Source: Lachnospira eligens
GTDB taxonomy: Bacteria; Bacillota; Clostridia; Lachnospirales; Lachnospiraceae
Length of the DNA stretch: 64,000 nucleotides
Direction: 5' to 3'
Assembly (NCBI RefSeq): GCF_009680455.1
Contig: NZ_WKRD01000006.1
Location: forward strand, 124,001 to 188,000
Shown here one piece after another: positions 27,771-35,872 of this stretch (its first letter is position 1; each line of letters begins with the position of its first letter). Below the pieces are notes generated by a model. That model ran no database searches. It was not told the DNA's origin and saw only the letters and a program-made list of their open reading frames with translations. Both the position numbers and the translations under genes were made by a program.

Positions 27771-27797
27771 AGGATTCATTCATATATTAACGATCCC

Positions 27798-28004
27798 GCC
27801 GCTGTGTCCGTCTATGGCATATGCCCTCAGGATTTCTTCATCTAGTGGGAGTAAATGCCGCCATCTGTATAGTTTATTACGGTGTGGATAAACAAACGCG
27901 CTTCGCTTGAACGAGTTTATCCACACCGCCCTTTTACAGACAGCGGCATTAACTCCCACACGATTCGAAATATTCGGACATATGCCATAGACGGACACAG
28001 CGGC
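27798..28004. repeat. 207 bp near-palindrome (long hairpin) between sigF and spoVAA
   Basis: Four nested arm pairs lie in order. Outer arms of 26 bp are perfect complements (27798-27823 with 27979-28004). Next come 17 bp with one mismatch (27845-27861 with 27943-27959), 6 bp (27864-27869 with 27935-27940) and 14 bp perfect (27880-27893 with 27915-27928). A mini-stem GCG-CTT-CGC sits at the centre (27898-27906). The inner arms each contain a perfect DnaA-box consensus, TGTGGATAA (27883-27891) and TTATCCACA (27917-27925), in opposite orientation. The element is richer in G+C than its surroundings. It holds no credible gene. It may be a mobile or repeated hairpin, a structured RNA, or a protein-binding site. 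Confidence 0.9.
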
Positions 28005-28022
28005 GTAGTTTTATGCTGAATG

Positions 28023-28044
28023 AAAACAGTGATGGGACTGTTTT
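28023..28044 (+). terminator. Possible terminator downstream of the sigF hairpin
   Basis: AAAACAGT (28023-28030) and ACTGTTTT (28037-28044) form an 8 bp stem with a GATGGG loop, ending in four T. It is A/T-rich and weak, so only a candidate end of the spoIIA transcript. Confidence 0.4.
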
Positions 28045-28100
28045 GTGCCGGTATGGAGTGCGGTGGGCTAGGGCAGGCTGTTGCAGAAATAAAAGCTTCA

Positions 28101-28130
28101 TGAATAATTCTGCGGGCATGTACAATACTA
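28101..28130 (+). promoter_or_regulatory. Sigma-G-like promoter for spoVA
   Basis: TGAATA (28101-28106), 17 bases, AATACTA (28124-28130). The published B. subtilis sigma-G consensus is TGAATA-N17/18-CATACTA, and spoVA is a known sigma-G operon there. The implied RNA start (about 28137) falls at the edge of the ribosome site GGAGGGAG (28137-28144), so the leader would be very short; this is the weak point. Confidence 0.6.
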
Positions 28131-28149
28131 GAGTGTGGAGGGAGTTGTT

Positions 28150-28752
28150 ATGTCAGAGAAGATTTATTTGAAGATTGACCAGCAGAGATATGTTAAGAAA
28201 CCGAAGGTTGATATAGGGGATGTGATGACTGTTTATTGCAGTGATAAGGATATGATTGAAAAAATCGGACATATAACGCTTGTGGAGTTTACGCTGGGCA
28301 AGTATGACAGGAAGGTGCTTGATGCACTTGATGTTGTGGGCATTATTCAGAAGGAGTATCCGGATGCAGATATTGAATGTCTTGGGGAATGTGATTTTGT
28401 TGTTGAGTACAAGAAACCGGAGAAGGAAGGCACAGTGCATTGGATTAAGGTAGCTGTTATATGTTTTATAACAATGGTTGGAAGCGGATATGGAATTATT
28501 GCGTACAACAATGACGTAAGTACGACGGATATATTTGACCGGGTGTACGAGCTTCTTGGAGCATCTGCATATAAGGCAACAAATGCAATGGAGATTGCCT
28601 ATGCTGTGGGATTGTTTATTGGAATTGTTATATTTTATGATCATTTTGCAGGACAAAAGCTGTCAAAAGCACCAACACCGCTTGAGGTTGAAATGGATAA
28701 ATATGACAAAGATATATCAGAATCTGTTATTGACAGGGAAGGTGGAAAATGA
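28150..28752 (+). CDS. spoVAA: Stage V sporulation protein AA
   Basis: 200 residues from ATG 28150, six bases after GGAGGGAG; the in-frame GTG at 28135 precedes that site and is rejected. A soluble N-terminal domain (about 1-95; IYLKIDQQRYVKKPKVDIGDV) is followed by two membrane helices (about 100-122 and 150-172) and an acidic tail. SpoVA proteins form the channel that moves calcium-dipicolinate into spores and out during germination. It overlaps spoVAB by four bases (ATGA). Confidence 0.9.
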   Translation: MSEKIYLKIDQQRYVKKPKVDIGDVMTVYCSDKDMIEKIGHITLVEFTLGKYDRKVLDALDVVGIIQKEYPDADIECLGECDFVVEYKKPEKEGTVHWIKVAVICFITMVGSGYGIIAYNNDVSTTDIFDRVYELLGASAYKATNAMEIAYAVGLFIGIVIFYDHFAGQKLSKAPTPLEVEMDKYDKDISESVIDREGGK

Positions 28753-29156
28753 TAGCGGTTATTATTTTTATAGGGGCTATGTCGGGAGTGTTTACTGCTG
28801 CAGGACTTTTTGCACTTATAACCAGCGTTGGTGTTATTAACAGATATGCTGATGTCAGCGGGACGAGCAGACATGTGTCTCTGTATGAGGAATGTATAAT
28901 AATCGGTGCGACGGCAGCTAATGCTGTATATGTTCTTGGAATCACGGTTAGAATAGGAATGACGGGCTGTATTATATTCGGGTTGATATCCGGGATATTT
29001 ATAGGCACATTTTTAATAAGCCTTGCAGAGACAGTTAAAGCATTGCCAATATTTGTTCACAGGGCAAAGGCAGGCACCGGTCTTGGTTTTATTGTGGCGG
29101 CGACAGCGGCAGGAAAAGCACTAGGACAGCTTGTATATTACTTATATATGTATTGA
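28749..29156 (+). CDS. spoVAB: Stage V sporulation protein AB
   Basis: 135 residues, starting at ATG 28749 in an ATGA overlap with spoVAA. Four hydrophobic segments fill almost the whole length (IAVIIFIGAMSGVFTAAGLFALITSVGVI; CIIFGLISGIFIGTFLISLAETV), matching SpoVAB in size (about 140) and order. It is a membrane component of the dipicolinate channel system and is usually found with SpoVAA. Confidence 0.9.
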   Translation: MIAVIIFIGAMSGVFTAAGLFALITSVGVINRYADVSGTSRHVSLYEECIIIGATAANAVYVLGITVRIGMTGCIIFGLISGIFIGTFLISLAETVKALPIFVHRAKAGTGLGFIVAATAAGKALGQLVYYLYMY

Positions 29157-29182
29157 TTTTGCATTGCAAAAAGGGAGGATTT

Positions 29183-29674
29183 ATGCACGATATTAATTCT
29201 GAAAGCGGTACCAAAGCTGATATTGAAAAAAGAAATGAAAGCTATAATGCTTATGTAAAAAATGTTACGCCTAAAGGAAGCTGTGTGGCAAAATGCTTTA
29301 AGGCATTCATTGTTGGTGGCTGTATATGTGTTGCAGGACAGATTATTTTAAATGTATGCAAGTGGATGAAAGTGCCTGACACGGATGCAGCATCTTACAC
29401 AACACTGATACTGGTATTTTTAAGTGTAATTCTTACCGGACTTAATATTTATCCGTCTATAACCACATTTGGCGGAGCAGGAAGTCTTGTTCCGATTACA
29501 GGATTTGCAAACAGCGTTGCTGCACCTGCGATTGAGTATAAGAAGGAGGGACGGGTGTTCGGTATTGGCTGCAAGATATTCACGATTGCCGGTCCTGTTA
29601 TTCTATATGGAATATTTTTTAGCTGGTGTGCAGGACTTATATATCTGGCTTTAAAGCTTATACATGTACTGTGA
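29183..29674 (+). CDS. spoVAC: Stage V sporulation protein AC
   Basis: 163 residues from ATG 29183, which follows GGGAGG at 29173-29178; the upstream in-frame ATG at 29153 overlaps spoVAB and lacks its own site. Polar N-terminus (about 45), then four membrane segments with the conserved FKAFIVGGCICVAGQ and FGGAGSLVPITGFANSVAAPAIEYKKEG stretches shared with SpoVAEb. SpoVAC is the mechanosensitive-type channel subunit in the inner spore membrane. The usual next gene, spoVAD, is displaced by a methyltransferase gene. Confidence 0.94.
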   Translation: MHDINSESGTKADIEKRNESYNAYVKNVTPKGSCVAKCFKAFIVGGCICVAGQIILNVCKWMKVPDTDAASYTTLILVFLSVILTGLNIYPSITTFGGAGSLVPITGFANSVAAPAIEYKKEGRVFGIGCKIFTIAGPVILYGIFFSWCAGLIYLALKLIHVL

Positions 29675-29749
29675 TTCTTGATTAAGAAACATCTGTATGG
29701 TAGAATCATAGGAACTGTTTTAAAGAAATGCGCAGGATACGAGGATAAT

Positions 29750-30538
29750 ATGGGAACTTTTTTAGAAGATTATTATAATAAATTTAATGAAGAAAAAAGA
29801 CTGACTTCAAGACACGGACAGATTGAATTCCGTACATCGATTCATTATATACATGAGTGTATTGAAGAATTAAAGAGAGAAGGCAGAGAGAATATAAAGA
29901 TTATGGATATAGGTGCCGGGACAGGCAGATACAGCGTTGCACTGGCTGAGGAAGGCTTTGATGTAACTGCAGTTGAACTGGTAAAGCACAATCTTGGAAT
30001 ATTGAAATCTAAGAATTCATCAGTTAAGGCTTATCAGGGCAATGCACTTAAGTTAAAGCGTTTCGAGGATGAAACGTTTGACATAACCCTGCTGTTCGGG
30101 CCGATGTATCATCTGTTCGGACAGGAGGATAAGGTTAAGGCATTAAAGGAGGCGGCCCGTATTACAAGGAAAGGTGGCTTTATTCTTGTCGCTTATGTTA
30201 TGAACGAGTATGGTGTAATTACATATGCATTTAAGGAAAGACATATTAAGGAGTGTATGGAACAGGGCAGGCTGACAGAGGATTTCCACACGATATCTTC
30301 AGAGCAGGATCTGTATGATTATGTGCGACTTGAAGATATTACAAGAGTTAATGAAGCAGCAGGATGTGAACGTGTGAAGATTGTGACACCGGATGGACCG
30401 GCTAATTACATAAGACAGTTTGTGAATCAGCTTGACGAGGAGGAATACGAGATGTTTTACAGGTATCATCTTGCAACCTGTGAAAGAGCTGATCTGCTTG
30501 GTGCTGCTGCACATACGCTTGACATAATACGAAAATAA
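29750..30538 (+). CDS. SAM-dependent class I methyltransferase inside the spoVA operon
   Basis: 262 residues from ATG 29750 (GAGGA at 29741-29745); a TTG at 29678 would add 24 poorly conserved residues. SAM-binding motif I is IMDIGAGTGRYSVALAEEG, with the acidic end of strand 2 in VTAVEL and motif IV DITLLFGPMYHLF. A post-motif insert carries KEAARITRKGGFILVAYVMNEYG. This is the general small-molecule Methyltransf_11/25 type; the substrate is unknown. It sits between spoVAC and spoVAD with no terminator on either side, so it should be expressed with them. Codon use is like its neighbours, giving no clear sign of recent transfer. Confidence 0.88.
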   Translation: MGTFLEDYYNKFNEEKRLTSRHGQIEFRTSIHYIHECIEELKREGRENIKIMDIGAGTGRYSVALAEEGFDVTAVELVKHNLGILKSKNSSVKAYQGNALKLKRFEDETFDITLLFGPMYHLFGQEDKVKALKEAARITRKGGFILVAYVMNEYGVITYAFKERHIKECMEQGRLTEDFHTISSEQDLYDYVRLEDITRVNEAAGCERVKIVTPDGPANYIRQFVNQLDEEEYEMFYRYHLATCERADLLGAAAHTLDIIRK

Positions 30539-30613
30539 TACATAATTAATACATTTTTGGACAGACTACTTATAAAGACTAATGGCACATGAGTATGTGC
30601 GGAAACGAGGATT

Positions 30614-31627
30614 ATGACTGGAAAACAGAGTCTGTTATTTGACAAAGATGTATATGTGAGATGCACAGCGACAGTGGTTGGAAAGAAAGAGGCTGATGGT
30701 CCGCTTGGTGAAATGTTTGATGTGGCAGTAGAAGATGATATGTTTGGAAAGAAAAGCTGGGAGGAGGCTGAGAGCCACATTCAGGAGATGGCGGTTGACA
30801 AGCTGCTTATTAAAAGCGGCATGGCTGCGTCAGACATAGATTATATCTATGCCGGAGACCTTCTTGGACAGCTTATAGCAACATCTTTCGGTCTTATGAG
30901 ATATGAAATACCGATGTTTGGTTTGTACGGAGCATGTTCAACGATGGGCGAGGCATTATCACTTGGTGCAATGTGTGTTAATGCCGGATATGCGCAAAAT
31001 GTAATTGCCATCGCGTCAAGCCATTTTGCAAGTGCTGAAAAGCAGTTCCGTTATCCGCTCGAGTATGGAAATCAGAGACCAGTTGCATCTACATGGACAG
31101 TTACAGGAGCAGGGGCGTATATCGTCGGCGATAAGCCTCTGGATAAGAAAAAATGTGTTCTCATAAAGGGTATTACAACGGGAAAGATTGTTGATTACGG
31201 CGTTAAGGATTCAATGAATATGGGAGCATGTATGGCTCCAGCAGCAGCAGAGCTTATAGAAGCTAATTTCAAAGATCTTGATGTTGATAAGGACTATTAC
31301 GATGCAATATTTACAGGCGACTTAGGAGAGATTGGCAACAGGATATTGTCTGAGCTTCTAAAAGAAAAAGGTATTGATATTGCTGATAAGCTGTATGATT
31401 GTGGAATGCTTATATACGAAGGGGAAACTAAGTGTTCAGGCGGAAGCGGCTGTGGCTGCAGTGCAGTTGTTCTTGGAAGCTGTATTATGGACAGGCTTAT
31501 AAGAGGAGAATATAAAAGAGTTCTTTTTGTTCCTACAGGAGCTTTGTTATCTACCGTAAGTTACAATGAAGGAAAAAGTGTGCCGGGCATAGCCCATGGT
31601 GTAATTCTTGAAGGAAAGGAGAGTTAA
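30614..31627 (+). CDS. spoVAD: Stage V sporulation protein AD
   Basis: 337 residues, ATG 30614 behind CGAGGA. Thiolase-like fold (YAGDLLGQLIATSFGLMRYEIPMFGLYGACSTMGEALSLGAMCVNAG), as expected for SpoVAD, which binds dipicolinic acid rather than catalysing condensation. Length and motifs match the family. It lies 75 bases after the methyltransferase gene and four bases before spoVAE. Confidence 0.96.
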   Translation: MTGKQSLLFDKDVYVRCTATVVGKKEADGPLGEMFDVAVEDDMFGKKSWEEAESHIQEMAVDKLLIKSGMAASDIDYIYAGDLLGQLIATSFGLMRYEIPMFGLYGACSTMGEALSLGAMCVNAGYAQNVIAIASSHFASAEKQFRYPLEYGNQRPVASTWTVTGAGAYIVGDKPLDKKKCVLIKGITTGKIVDYGVKDSMNMGACMAPAAAELIEANFKDLDVDKDYYDAIFTGDLGEIGNRILSELLKEKGIDIADKLYDCGMLIYEGETKCSGGSGCGCSAVVLGSCIMDRLIRGEYKRVLFVPTGALLSTVSYNEGKSVPGIAHGVILEGKES

Positions 31628-31631
31628 AGCC

Positions 31632-31991
31632 ATGTATTTTGTTAAAGCATTTGTATGTGGGGGGTTAATATGTGTTCTTACGCAGATTCTTATGGAAAAG
31701 ACAAAGCTTATGCCGGGAAGGATAATGGTCATTCTTGTAACAACAGGAGTTGTACTTGGAGCAGTTGGAATATATGAGCCTTTTGTTAAATTTGCAGGAG
31801 CGGGAGCAACAGTTCCGCTTACAGGATTTGGCAATGTCTTATGGAAGGGCATGAAGAAAGCAATAGATGAGCAGGGATTTTTAGGATTGTTTACAGGAGG
31901 ATTTACTTCATGTGCAGTCGGAGTATCAGCAGCACTTATATTTGGATTTATTGCATCACTTATATTTGAACCTAGGATGAAGAAAGAATAA
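31632..31991 (+). CDS. spoVAE: Stage V sporulation protein AE (SpoVAEb type)
   Basis: 119 residues from ATG 31632 with GGAGAG upstream; an in-frame ATG at 31608 lies within spoVAD and is unlikely. Four membrane segments and the phrase FAGAGATVPLTGFGNVLWKGMKKAI match SpoVAEb and echo SpoVAC. Together with SpoVAC and SpoVAD it forms the minimal DPA channel set of Clostridia. No spoVAF follows; a terminator ends the operon. Confidence 0.94.
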   Translation: MYFVKAFVCGGLICVLTQILMEKTKLMPGRIMVILVTTGVVLGAVGIYEPFVKFAGAGATVPLTGFGNVLWKGMKKAIDEQGFLGLFTGGFTSCAVGVSAALIFGFIASLIFEPRMKKE

Positions 31992-31994
31992 AAT

Positions 31995-32036
31995 AAAAGG
32001 ATAGTGGTTCGCTTAAATTGAACCACTATCCTTTTT
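31995..32036. terminator. Bidirectional terminator between spoVAE and the PBP gene
   Basis: A 16 bp stem (31995-32010 with 32020-32035), loop of nine bases, T run on the plus strand and T-rich tail on the minus strand. It ends both convergent units. Confidence 0.94.
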
Positions 32037-32042
32037 TAATGA

Positions 32043-34730
32043 TTAAGGCCGTTTGTCAGATGAATTAGTTTTACCAGATGTCTCTGTTGAGGCAGCAGTT
32101 GTTTCTTTAGAATTGTTTTTGTTGCTGCCTGTTCCGGGTGTAACCTTGGAAGGCTTGGTTGTTGCACTGTGAATAGTGCATAACTTAGATAACTCAGTAT
32201 CTGTAATTGAGATATCAGCATCCCATGTCTTGAATTCAGAACCGTCTTTATCCTCGCCAAGCTTATCAGCAGAAGATTTCTTTCTCATAATCTTAGTTGT
32301 AACACTTGGACAACCGGAAGTAGCAATATCTCCGGATTCATTACATATTGAAACATTAACATGTGTTGTACAGTATTCAGTAGGAACTGTGTCTTCAGTG
32401 AAATATTCTGTTATAACACAGTTTCCTTCAGGGTCCTGGTCACATAAGCCCTCAACAGGAAGAAGCCCTGACTTAGAGCATACAGCCGCCTCTACAATAC
32501 CAGATGGCTGTTCATAACTTCCAGTTGGAAGATTAAGATTTTCATGAATTGTCTGCATAATTGTACGCCATATAACATTGTGGTTGACAACATTTCCAAG
32601 CTCTTTGGAGTTATCATCATAGCCTGCCCATATTACGGCTGTGTAATATGGAGTGAAGCCACAGAACCATCTGTCGCTGTCGAACTGTGTTGTACCTGTC
32701 TTACCTGCTACAGGCTGGCTTGAAAAGTTGGCTGTACGTGCAGTACCGTCAGTAGCAACAGAGCGTAATCCCTGAATAAGAAGCCAGTCAGAATTCTCAT
32801 TAAGTACCTTATGCGTTTCAGGTACAGAATTATCGATAATAATGTTGCCTTCTGAATCAAGCACTTTTGTGTAGTAAATAGGCTTTGTGTAAGTTCCTTT
32901 ATTAGCAATGGCTGCATAAGCGGAACACATGTCAATATTGGAAACACCTCGTGTCATACCGCCAAGTGCAAGTGATTGTACAACATCGTGTGCACCGTTG
33001 ATTGCATTTTTAGGAGAAACCAGCGTTGAAATACCGAATTTCTCAAGGTAATTATAACCAACCTGGGGCGTAAGCTTTGAAAGAATCTTAACAGCAGGTA
33101 CATTCTGTGAAACAGTAAGAGCTTCTCTTAATGTCATCAGACCTCTGTATTCACCTTTTGTAAAGTTAGTAACAAGCTTTGCATCAGTTCCTGAATAATA
33201 ATAAGGAGCATCATCAATGGCAGATGCCAGAGAATATGTCCCTGTATCAAGGGCGGGACCGTATACAGCAAGTGGCTTAATACTTGAACCCGGCTGTCTT
33301 GCAATGTCATTAGAAGCACGGTTTAAGCTTCGGTTAAGAGTTTTATCACCGCGTCCGCCAACCATAACTTTAACATGTCCGTTGGTCTGATCCATTACAG
33401 TAAATGATATCTGGGGCTGTATTGTAAATGTAAGTGTCTCAGCATATATTTCACCACCCTCTTTAAGGAGCTCCTGTTTATATGCTTCAACATAACTTCT
33501 AGCAGCATCTTCATCGGTCATCGTAAGACTGAAACTGGTATCTCCAAGAGTCTTTGTGTACCAGTTAGCCATTGAATTGTGTGAATAATATGAAAATGAT
33601 CCATCAGTCTGCTTTATTGTTAAAGCATAATTGATAGAAAAATGTGTATTATCATTGTAGTTGCCAAGATCATTGATAACATCGTCAGCAACTTGCTGCA
33701 TCATTGTGTCCTGAGTTGAATAAACCTGAAGTCCGCCACGATATATAAGGCTTGTAGCCTGTGCTTCTGTATATCCCTTCTGTGACATAAGGTCAGAAGT
33801 AAGCTGATTGATAAGTTCATCAACAAAATATGAATAAGTTGTAGTTGATGTTCCGGCAAGTTCAATCCCTTCAAGTCTTGCATAGACATCATCGGAAACC
33901 GCTTCATCATATTCTTCCTGGGATATATATTCCTGCTCTTTCATATTGAGAAGGACCTGACTCTGCCGGTCTTTGTTTCTGTCGGCATGCCTTATTGGAT
34001 TAAGACCTGTAGGACTTTTAGTGATGGATGCAATTACAGCACATTCACTGATAGAAAGCTCTGATACATCCTTGTTAAAATATCCTCTGGCAGCAGCCTG
34101 TACACCATAATATCCGTTACCAAGGTTAATGGTATTAAGATAATTCTCAAGAATGGAATCTTTAGACATTACTGTCTCAAGCTTTATAGCCAGATATTGT
34201 TCCTGAACCTTTCGCTTAATCTTTTCAATTGTAGATTCGTTAAAAGCATTAAAAACATTATTCTTTAGAAGCTGCTGTGTTATTGTACTTGCACCCTGTG
34301 ACATCTCACCTGATGAAAGTGTAATTGAAGCAGCTCGTAAGATACCTCTCATATCGATACCATTATGCTCATAGAAACGCTCATCTTCTATAGCTATAAA
34401 TGCATGCTGCAAATCTTTAGGAATCTGGTCAATTGTTACATATGTCCTGTTAGCTCCGGCAGAAGAAAGTGTCTGTATTTCATTCTCATCTGAATCATAT
34501 ATCTTAGTTGCAAAGCCTTCAGGCGAAACATTGACAGATGCAATGTCAGGGGCATTCTCTATAATTCCCTGAAAGGAACCTAATACAAGGCATGAGCCGG
34601 AAACAACAACAGCTATAGCAGCAACTAAAGCCAGTTTTATGAAAAATATACCTAATTTGGTGCCCAGCTTGGTAGTAGCTGAATTAAGCAGTCTTTTCTT
34701 TTGTTTTATGCCTTTACCACCATAATTCAT
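32043..34730 (-). CDS. Class A penicillin-binding protein (PBP1A-type)
   Basis: 895 residues on the minus strand, ATG behind AAGGAGGA. One membrane helix (about 28-50) precedes the GT51 glycosyltransferase domain with EDERFYEHNGID (catalytic Glu) and GASTITQQLLKN. The transpeptidase domain carries SxxK as SSIK (PGSSIKPLAVYG), SQN (SQNVPAVK) and KTG (AGKTGTTQFD). A C-terminal region with several Cys (CSKSGLLPVEGLC, CNESGDIATSGC) ends in a Ser/Thr/Lys-rich tail. It polymerises and cross-links peptidoglycan on the outer membrane face. Monocistronic, between two terminated units. Confidence 0.96.
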   Translation of the reverse strand: MNYGGKGIKQKKRLLNSATTKLGTKLGIFFIKLALVAAIAVVVSGSCLVLGSFQGIIENAPDIASVNVSPEGFATKIYDSDENEIQTLSSAGANRTYVTIDQIPKDLQHAFIAIEDERFYEHNGIDMRGILRAASITLSSGEMSQGASTITQQLLKNNVFNAFNESTIEKIKRKVQEQYLAIKLETVMSKDSILENYLNTINLGNGYYGVQAAARGYFNKDVSELSISECAVIASITKSPTGLNPIRHADRNKDRQSQVLLNMKEQEYISQEEYDEAVSDDVYARLEGIELAGTSTTTYSYFVDELINQLTSDLMSQKGYTEAQATSLIYRGGLQVYSTQDTMMQQVADDVINDLGNYNDNTHFSINYALTIKQTDGSFSYYSHNSMANWYTKTLGDTSFSLTMTDEDAARSYVEAYKQELLKEGGEIYAETLTFTIQPQISFTVMDQTNGHVKVMVGGRGDKTLNRSLNRASNDIARQPGSSIKPLAVYGPALDTGTYSLASAIDDAPYYYSGTDAKLVTNFTKGEYRGLMTLREALTVSQNVPAVKILSKLTPQVGYNYLEKFGISTLVSPKNAINGAHDVVQSLALGGMTRGVSNIDMCSAYAAIANKGTYTKPIYYTKVLDSEGNIIIDNSVPETHKVLNENSDWLLIQGLRSVATDGTARTANFSSQPVAGKTGTTQFDSDRWFCGFTPYYTAVIWAGYDDNSKELGNVVNHNVIWRTIMQTIHENLNLPTGSYEQPSGIVEAAVCSKSGLLPVEGLCDQDPEGNCVITEYFTEDTVPTEYCTTHVNVSICNESGDIATSGCPSVTTKIMRKKSSADKLGEDKDGSEFKTWDADISITDTELSKLCTIHSATTKPSKVTPGTGSNKNNSKETTAASTETSGKTNSSDKRP

Positions 34731-34841
34731 ATATTGTCCTCCTTAATAAAGTCATGATATTATAACATAAAAAGGTATGACAGGCAATCAATAAGGCTGT
34801 ATAATAACTAAATATACATATATATAAGAAGGAATCAGATA

Positions 34842-35480
34842 ATGAAGAAGATAATTTCAGGTGGAACAGGTGAATTTACAGATAAGAAATCAAGATTTAT
34901 AGCTAACATTTATCATATTGAAGATGAAGATATGGCAGTGAAAATAATAGAACAGCTTAGAAAGAAATATTGGGATGCACGACATAACTGTTATGCATAT
35001 GTTTTAGGAGGCAAGAGCGAGATACAGAGATTTTCAGATGATGGTGAGCCGTCAGGCACAGCAGGTAAGCCGATACTGGAAGTAATTACGGGAAATGAAT
35101 GCGGAAACTGTCTGTGTGTTGTGACAAGATATTTTGGAGGTGTTCTGCTTGGAACAGGCGGGCTTATAAGAGCGTATACTAATGCTGCCAAGGAAGCACT
35201 GTCCGTCTGCAGACTTGGTGAGCTTACAGAGGGTGTGCATGCATTCCTTGATGTTGATTATAATTATGTGGGAAAAGTGCAGTACATATGTGCACAGAAT
35301 GATATAACAATAGTTAATACAGAATATGCCGATGGCGTTACATTTGAACTGATGATGGAGAATGCAGCAAGAAATGTTCTGGAAAAGAATATGACAGAGA
35401 TGTCATCGGGAAAGATATGCTTAAGGGATACATGCAGCATGCAGATGTACAGAGATGATACAGGAAAATTGTGCAGATGA
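34842..35480 (+). CDS. YigZ/IMPACT-family protein
   Basis: 212 residues, ATG 34842 with GAAGGA upstream. The N-terminal UPF0029 (Impact) domain has KSRFIANIYHI, RHNCYAYVLG, QRFSDDGEPSGTAGKPIL and VVTRYFGGVLLGTGGLIRAY, the best conserved stretches of this family. A C-terminal ferredoxin-like domain (DUF1949 type) completes it. The cytoplasmic role in bacteria is unclear; a link to translation or nucleotide binding is suspected from the eukaryotic relative. Single gene, divergent from the PBP gene. Confidence 0.93.
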   Translation: MKKIISGGTGEFTDKKSRFIANIYHIEDEDMAVKIIEQLRKKYWDARHNCYAYVLGGKSEIQRFSDDGEPSGTAGKPILEVITGNECGNCLCVVTRYFGGVLLGTGGLIRAYTNAAKEALSVCRLGELTEGVHAFLDVDYNYVGKVQYICAQNDITIVNTEYADGVTFELMMENAARNVLEKNMTEMSSGKICLRDTCSMQMYRDDTGKLCR

Positions 35481-35776
35481 TACCTGAAATATGAATAAAT
35501 TATTAACAGTGGTAAAAAATCACAATACAATGGTCGGATTCTGCTTTAAAGAGTATATAATGTGTAAATGTGATGTAAAATAATCTAAAAAAAGCAAGGC
35601 ACATAGTGCATTTTTTACATAAAAACACAAAGATTATATGAAAAAAAACTATTCTCACGAAATGATTTTTGATAAAAATTTCAAAAAAATGAAAAAATTA
35701 TGAATGCAGGAAATGGCATAAATACTGGGATTTCACAGAAAAAGCAAAAAAAATACAATAATTGTTAAAATTAGCC
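35481..35776. other. A/T-rich gene-free stretch upstream of the sugar transporter
   Basis: No reading frame with a ribosome site is visible. The stretch is very A-rich, with several runs of five to eight A (about 35585-35750), which can bend DNA and raise promoter activity. A small stem GCAC-ATA-GTGC followed by six T (about 35600-35617) may end the yigZ transcript. Confidence 0.5.
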
Positions 35777-35805
35777 TTGTTAAAATAGTACAAAAATGCT
35801 AATAT
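35777..35805 (+). promoter_or_regulatory. Sigma-A-type promoter of the pectin-sugar transporter
   Basis: TTGTTA (35777-35782), 17 bases, TAATAT (35800-35805), with a TGn extended -10 (TGC at 35797-35799). The implied RNA start is near 35812, giving a leader of about 60 bases. Confidence 0.65.
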
Positions 35806-35825
35806 ATCAATGTCTAAAAACGAAA

Positions 35826-35842
35826 CGGGGAGAGAATCCCCG
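35826..35842 (+). promoter_or_regulatory. 5'-leader hairpin of the sugar-binding protein mRNA
   Basis: CGGGG (35826-35830) and CCCCG (35838-35842) enclose AGAGAAT. The hairpin lies close to the predicted 5' end and 12 bases before AAGGAGG (35854-35860). It may protect a highly expressed mRNA; a regulatory role is not shown. Confidence 0.55.
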
Positions 35843-35872
35843 CGAACCAAATTAAGGAGGGTTTTAAGGTTT

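Noticed and set aside
27780..27998. 72-codon open frame on the minus strand across the hairpin
   Set aside because: It exists only because the palindrome lacks stops in that frame; there is no ribosome site and the sequence has no protein-like pattern.
27798..28004. Retron or group II intron RNA
   Set aside because: No reverse transcriptase gene is nearby and the conserved intron domain V or retron branching features are not seen.
35590..35620. Strong terminator after the yigZ-like gene
   Set aside because: The stem is only about four base pairs; kept as a weak possibility within the gene-free stretch rather than as a separate feature.
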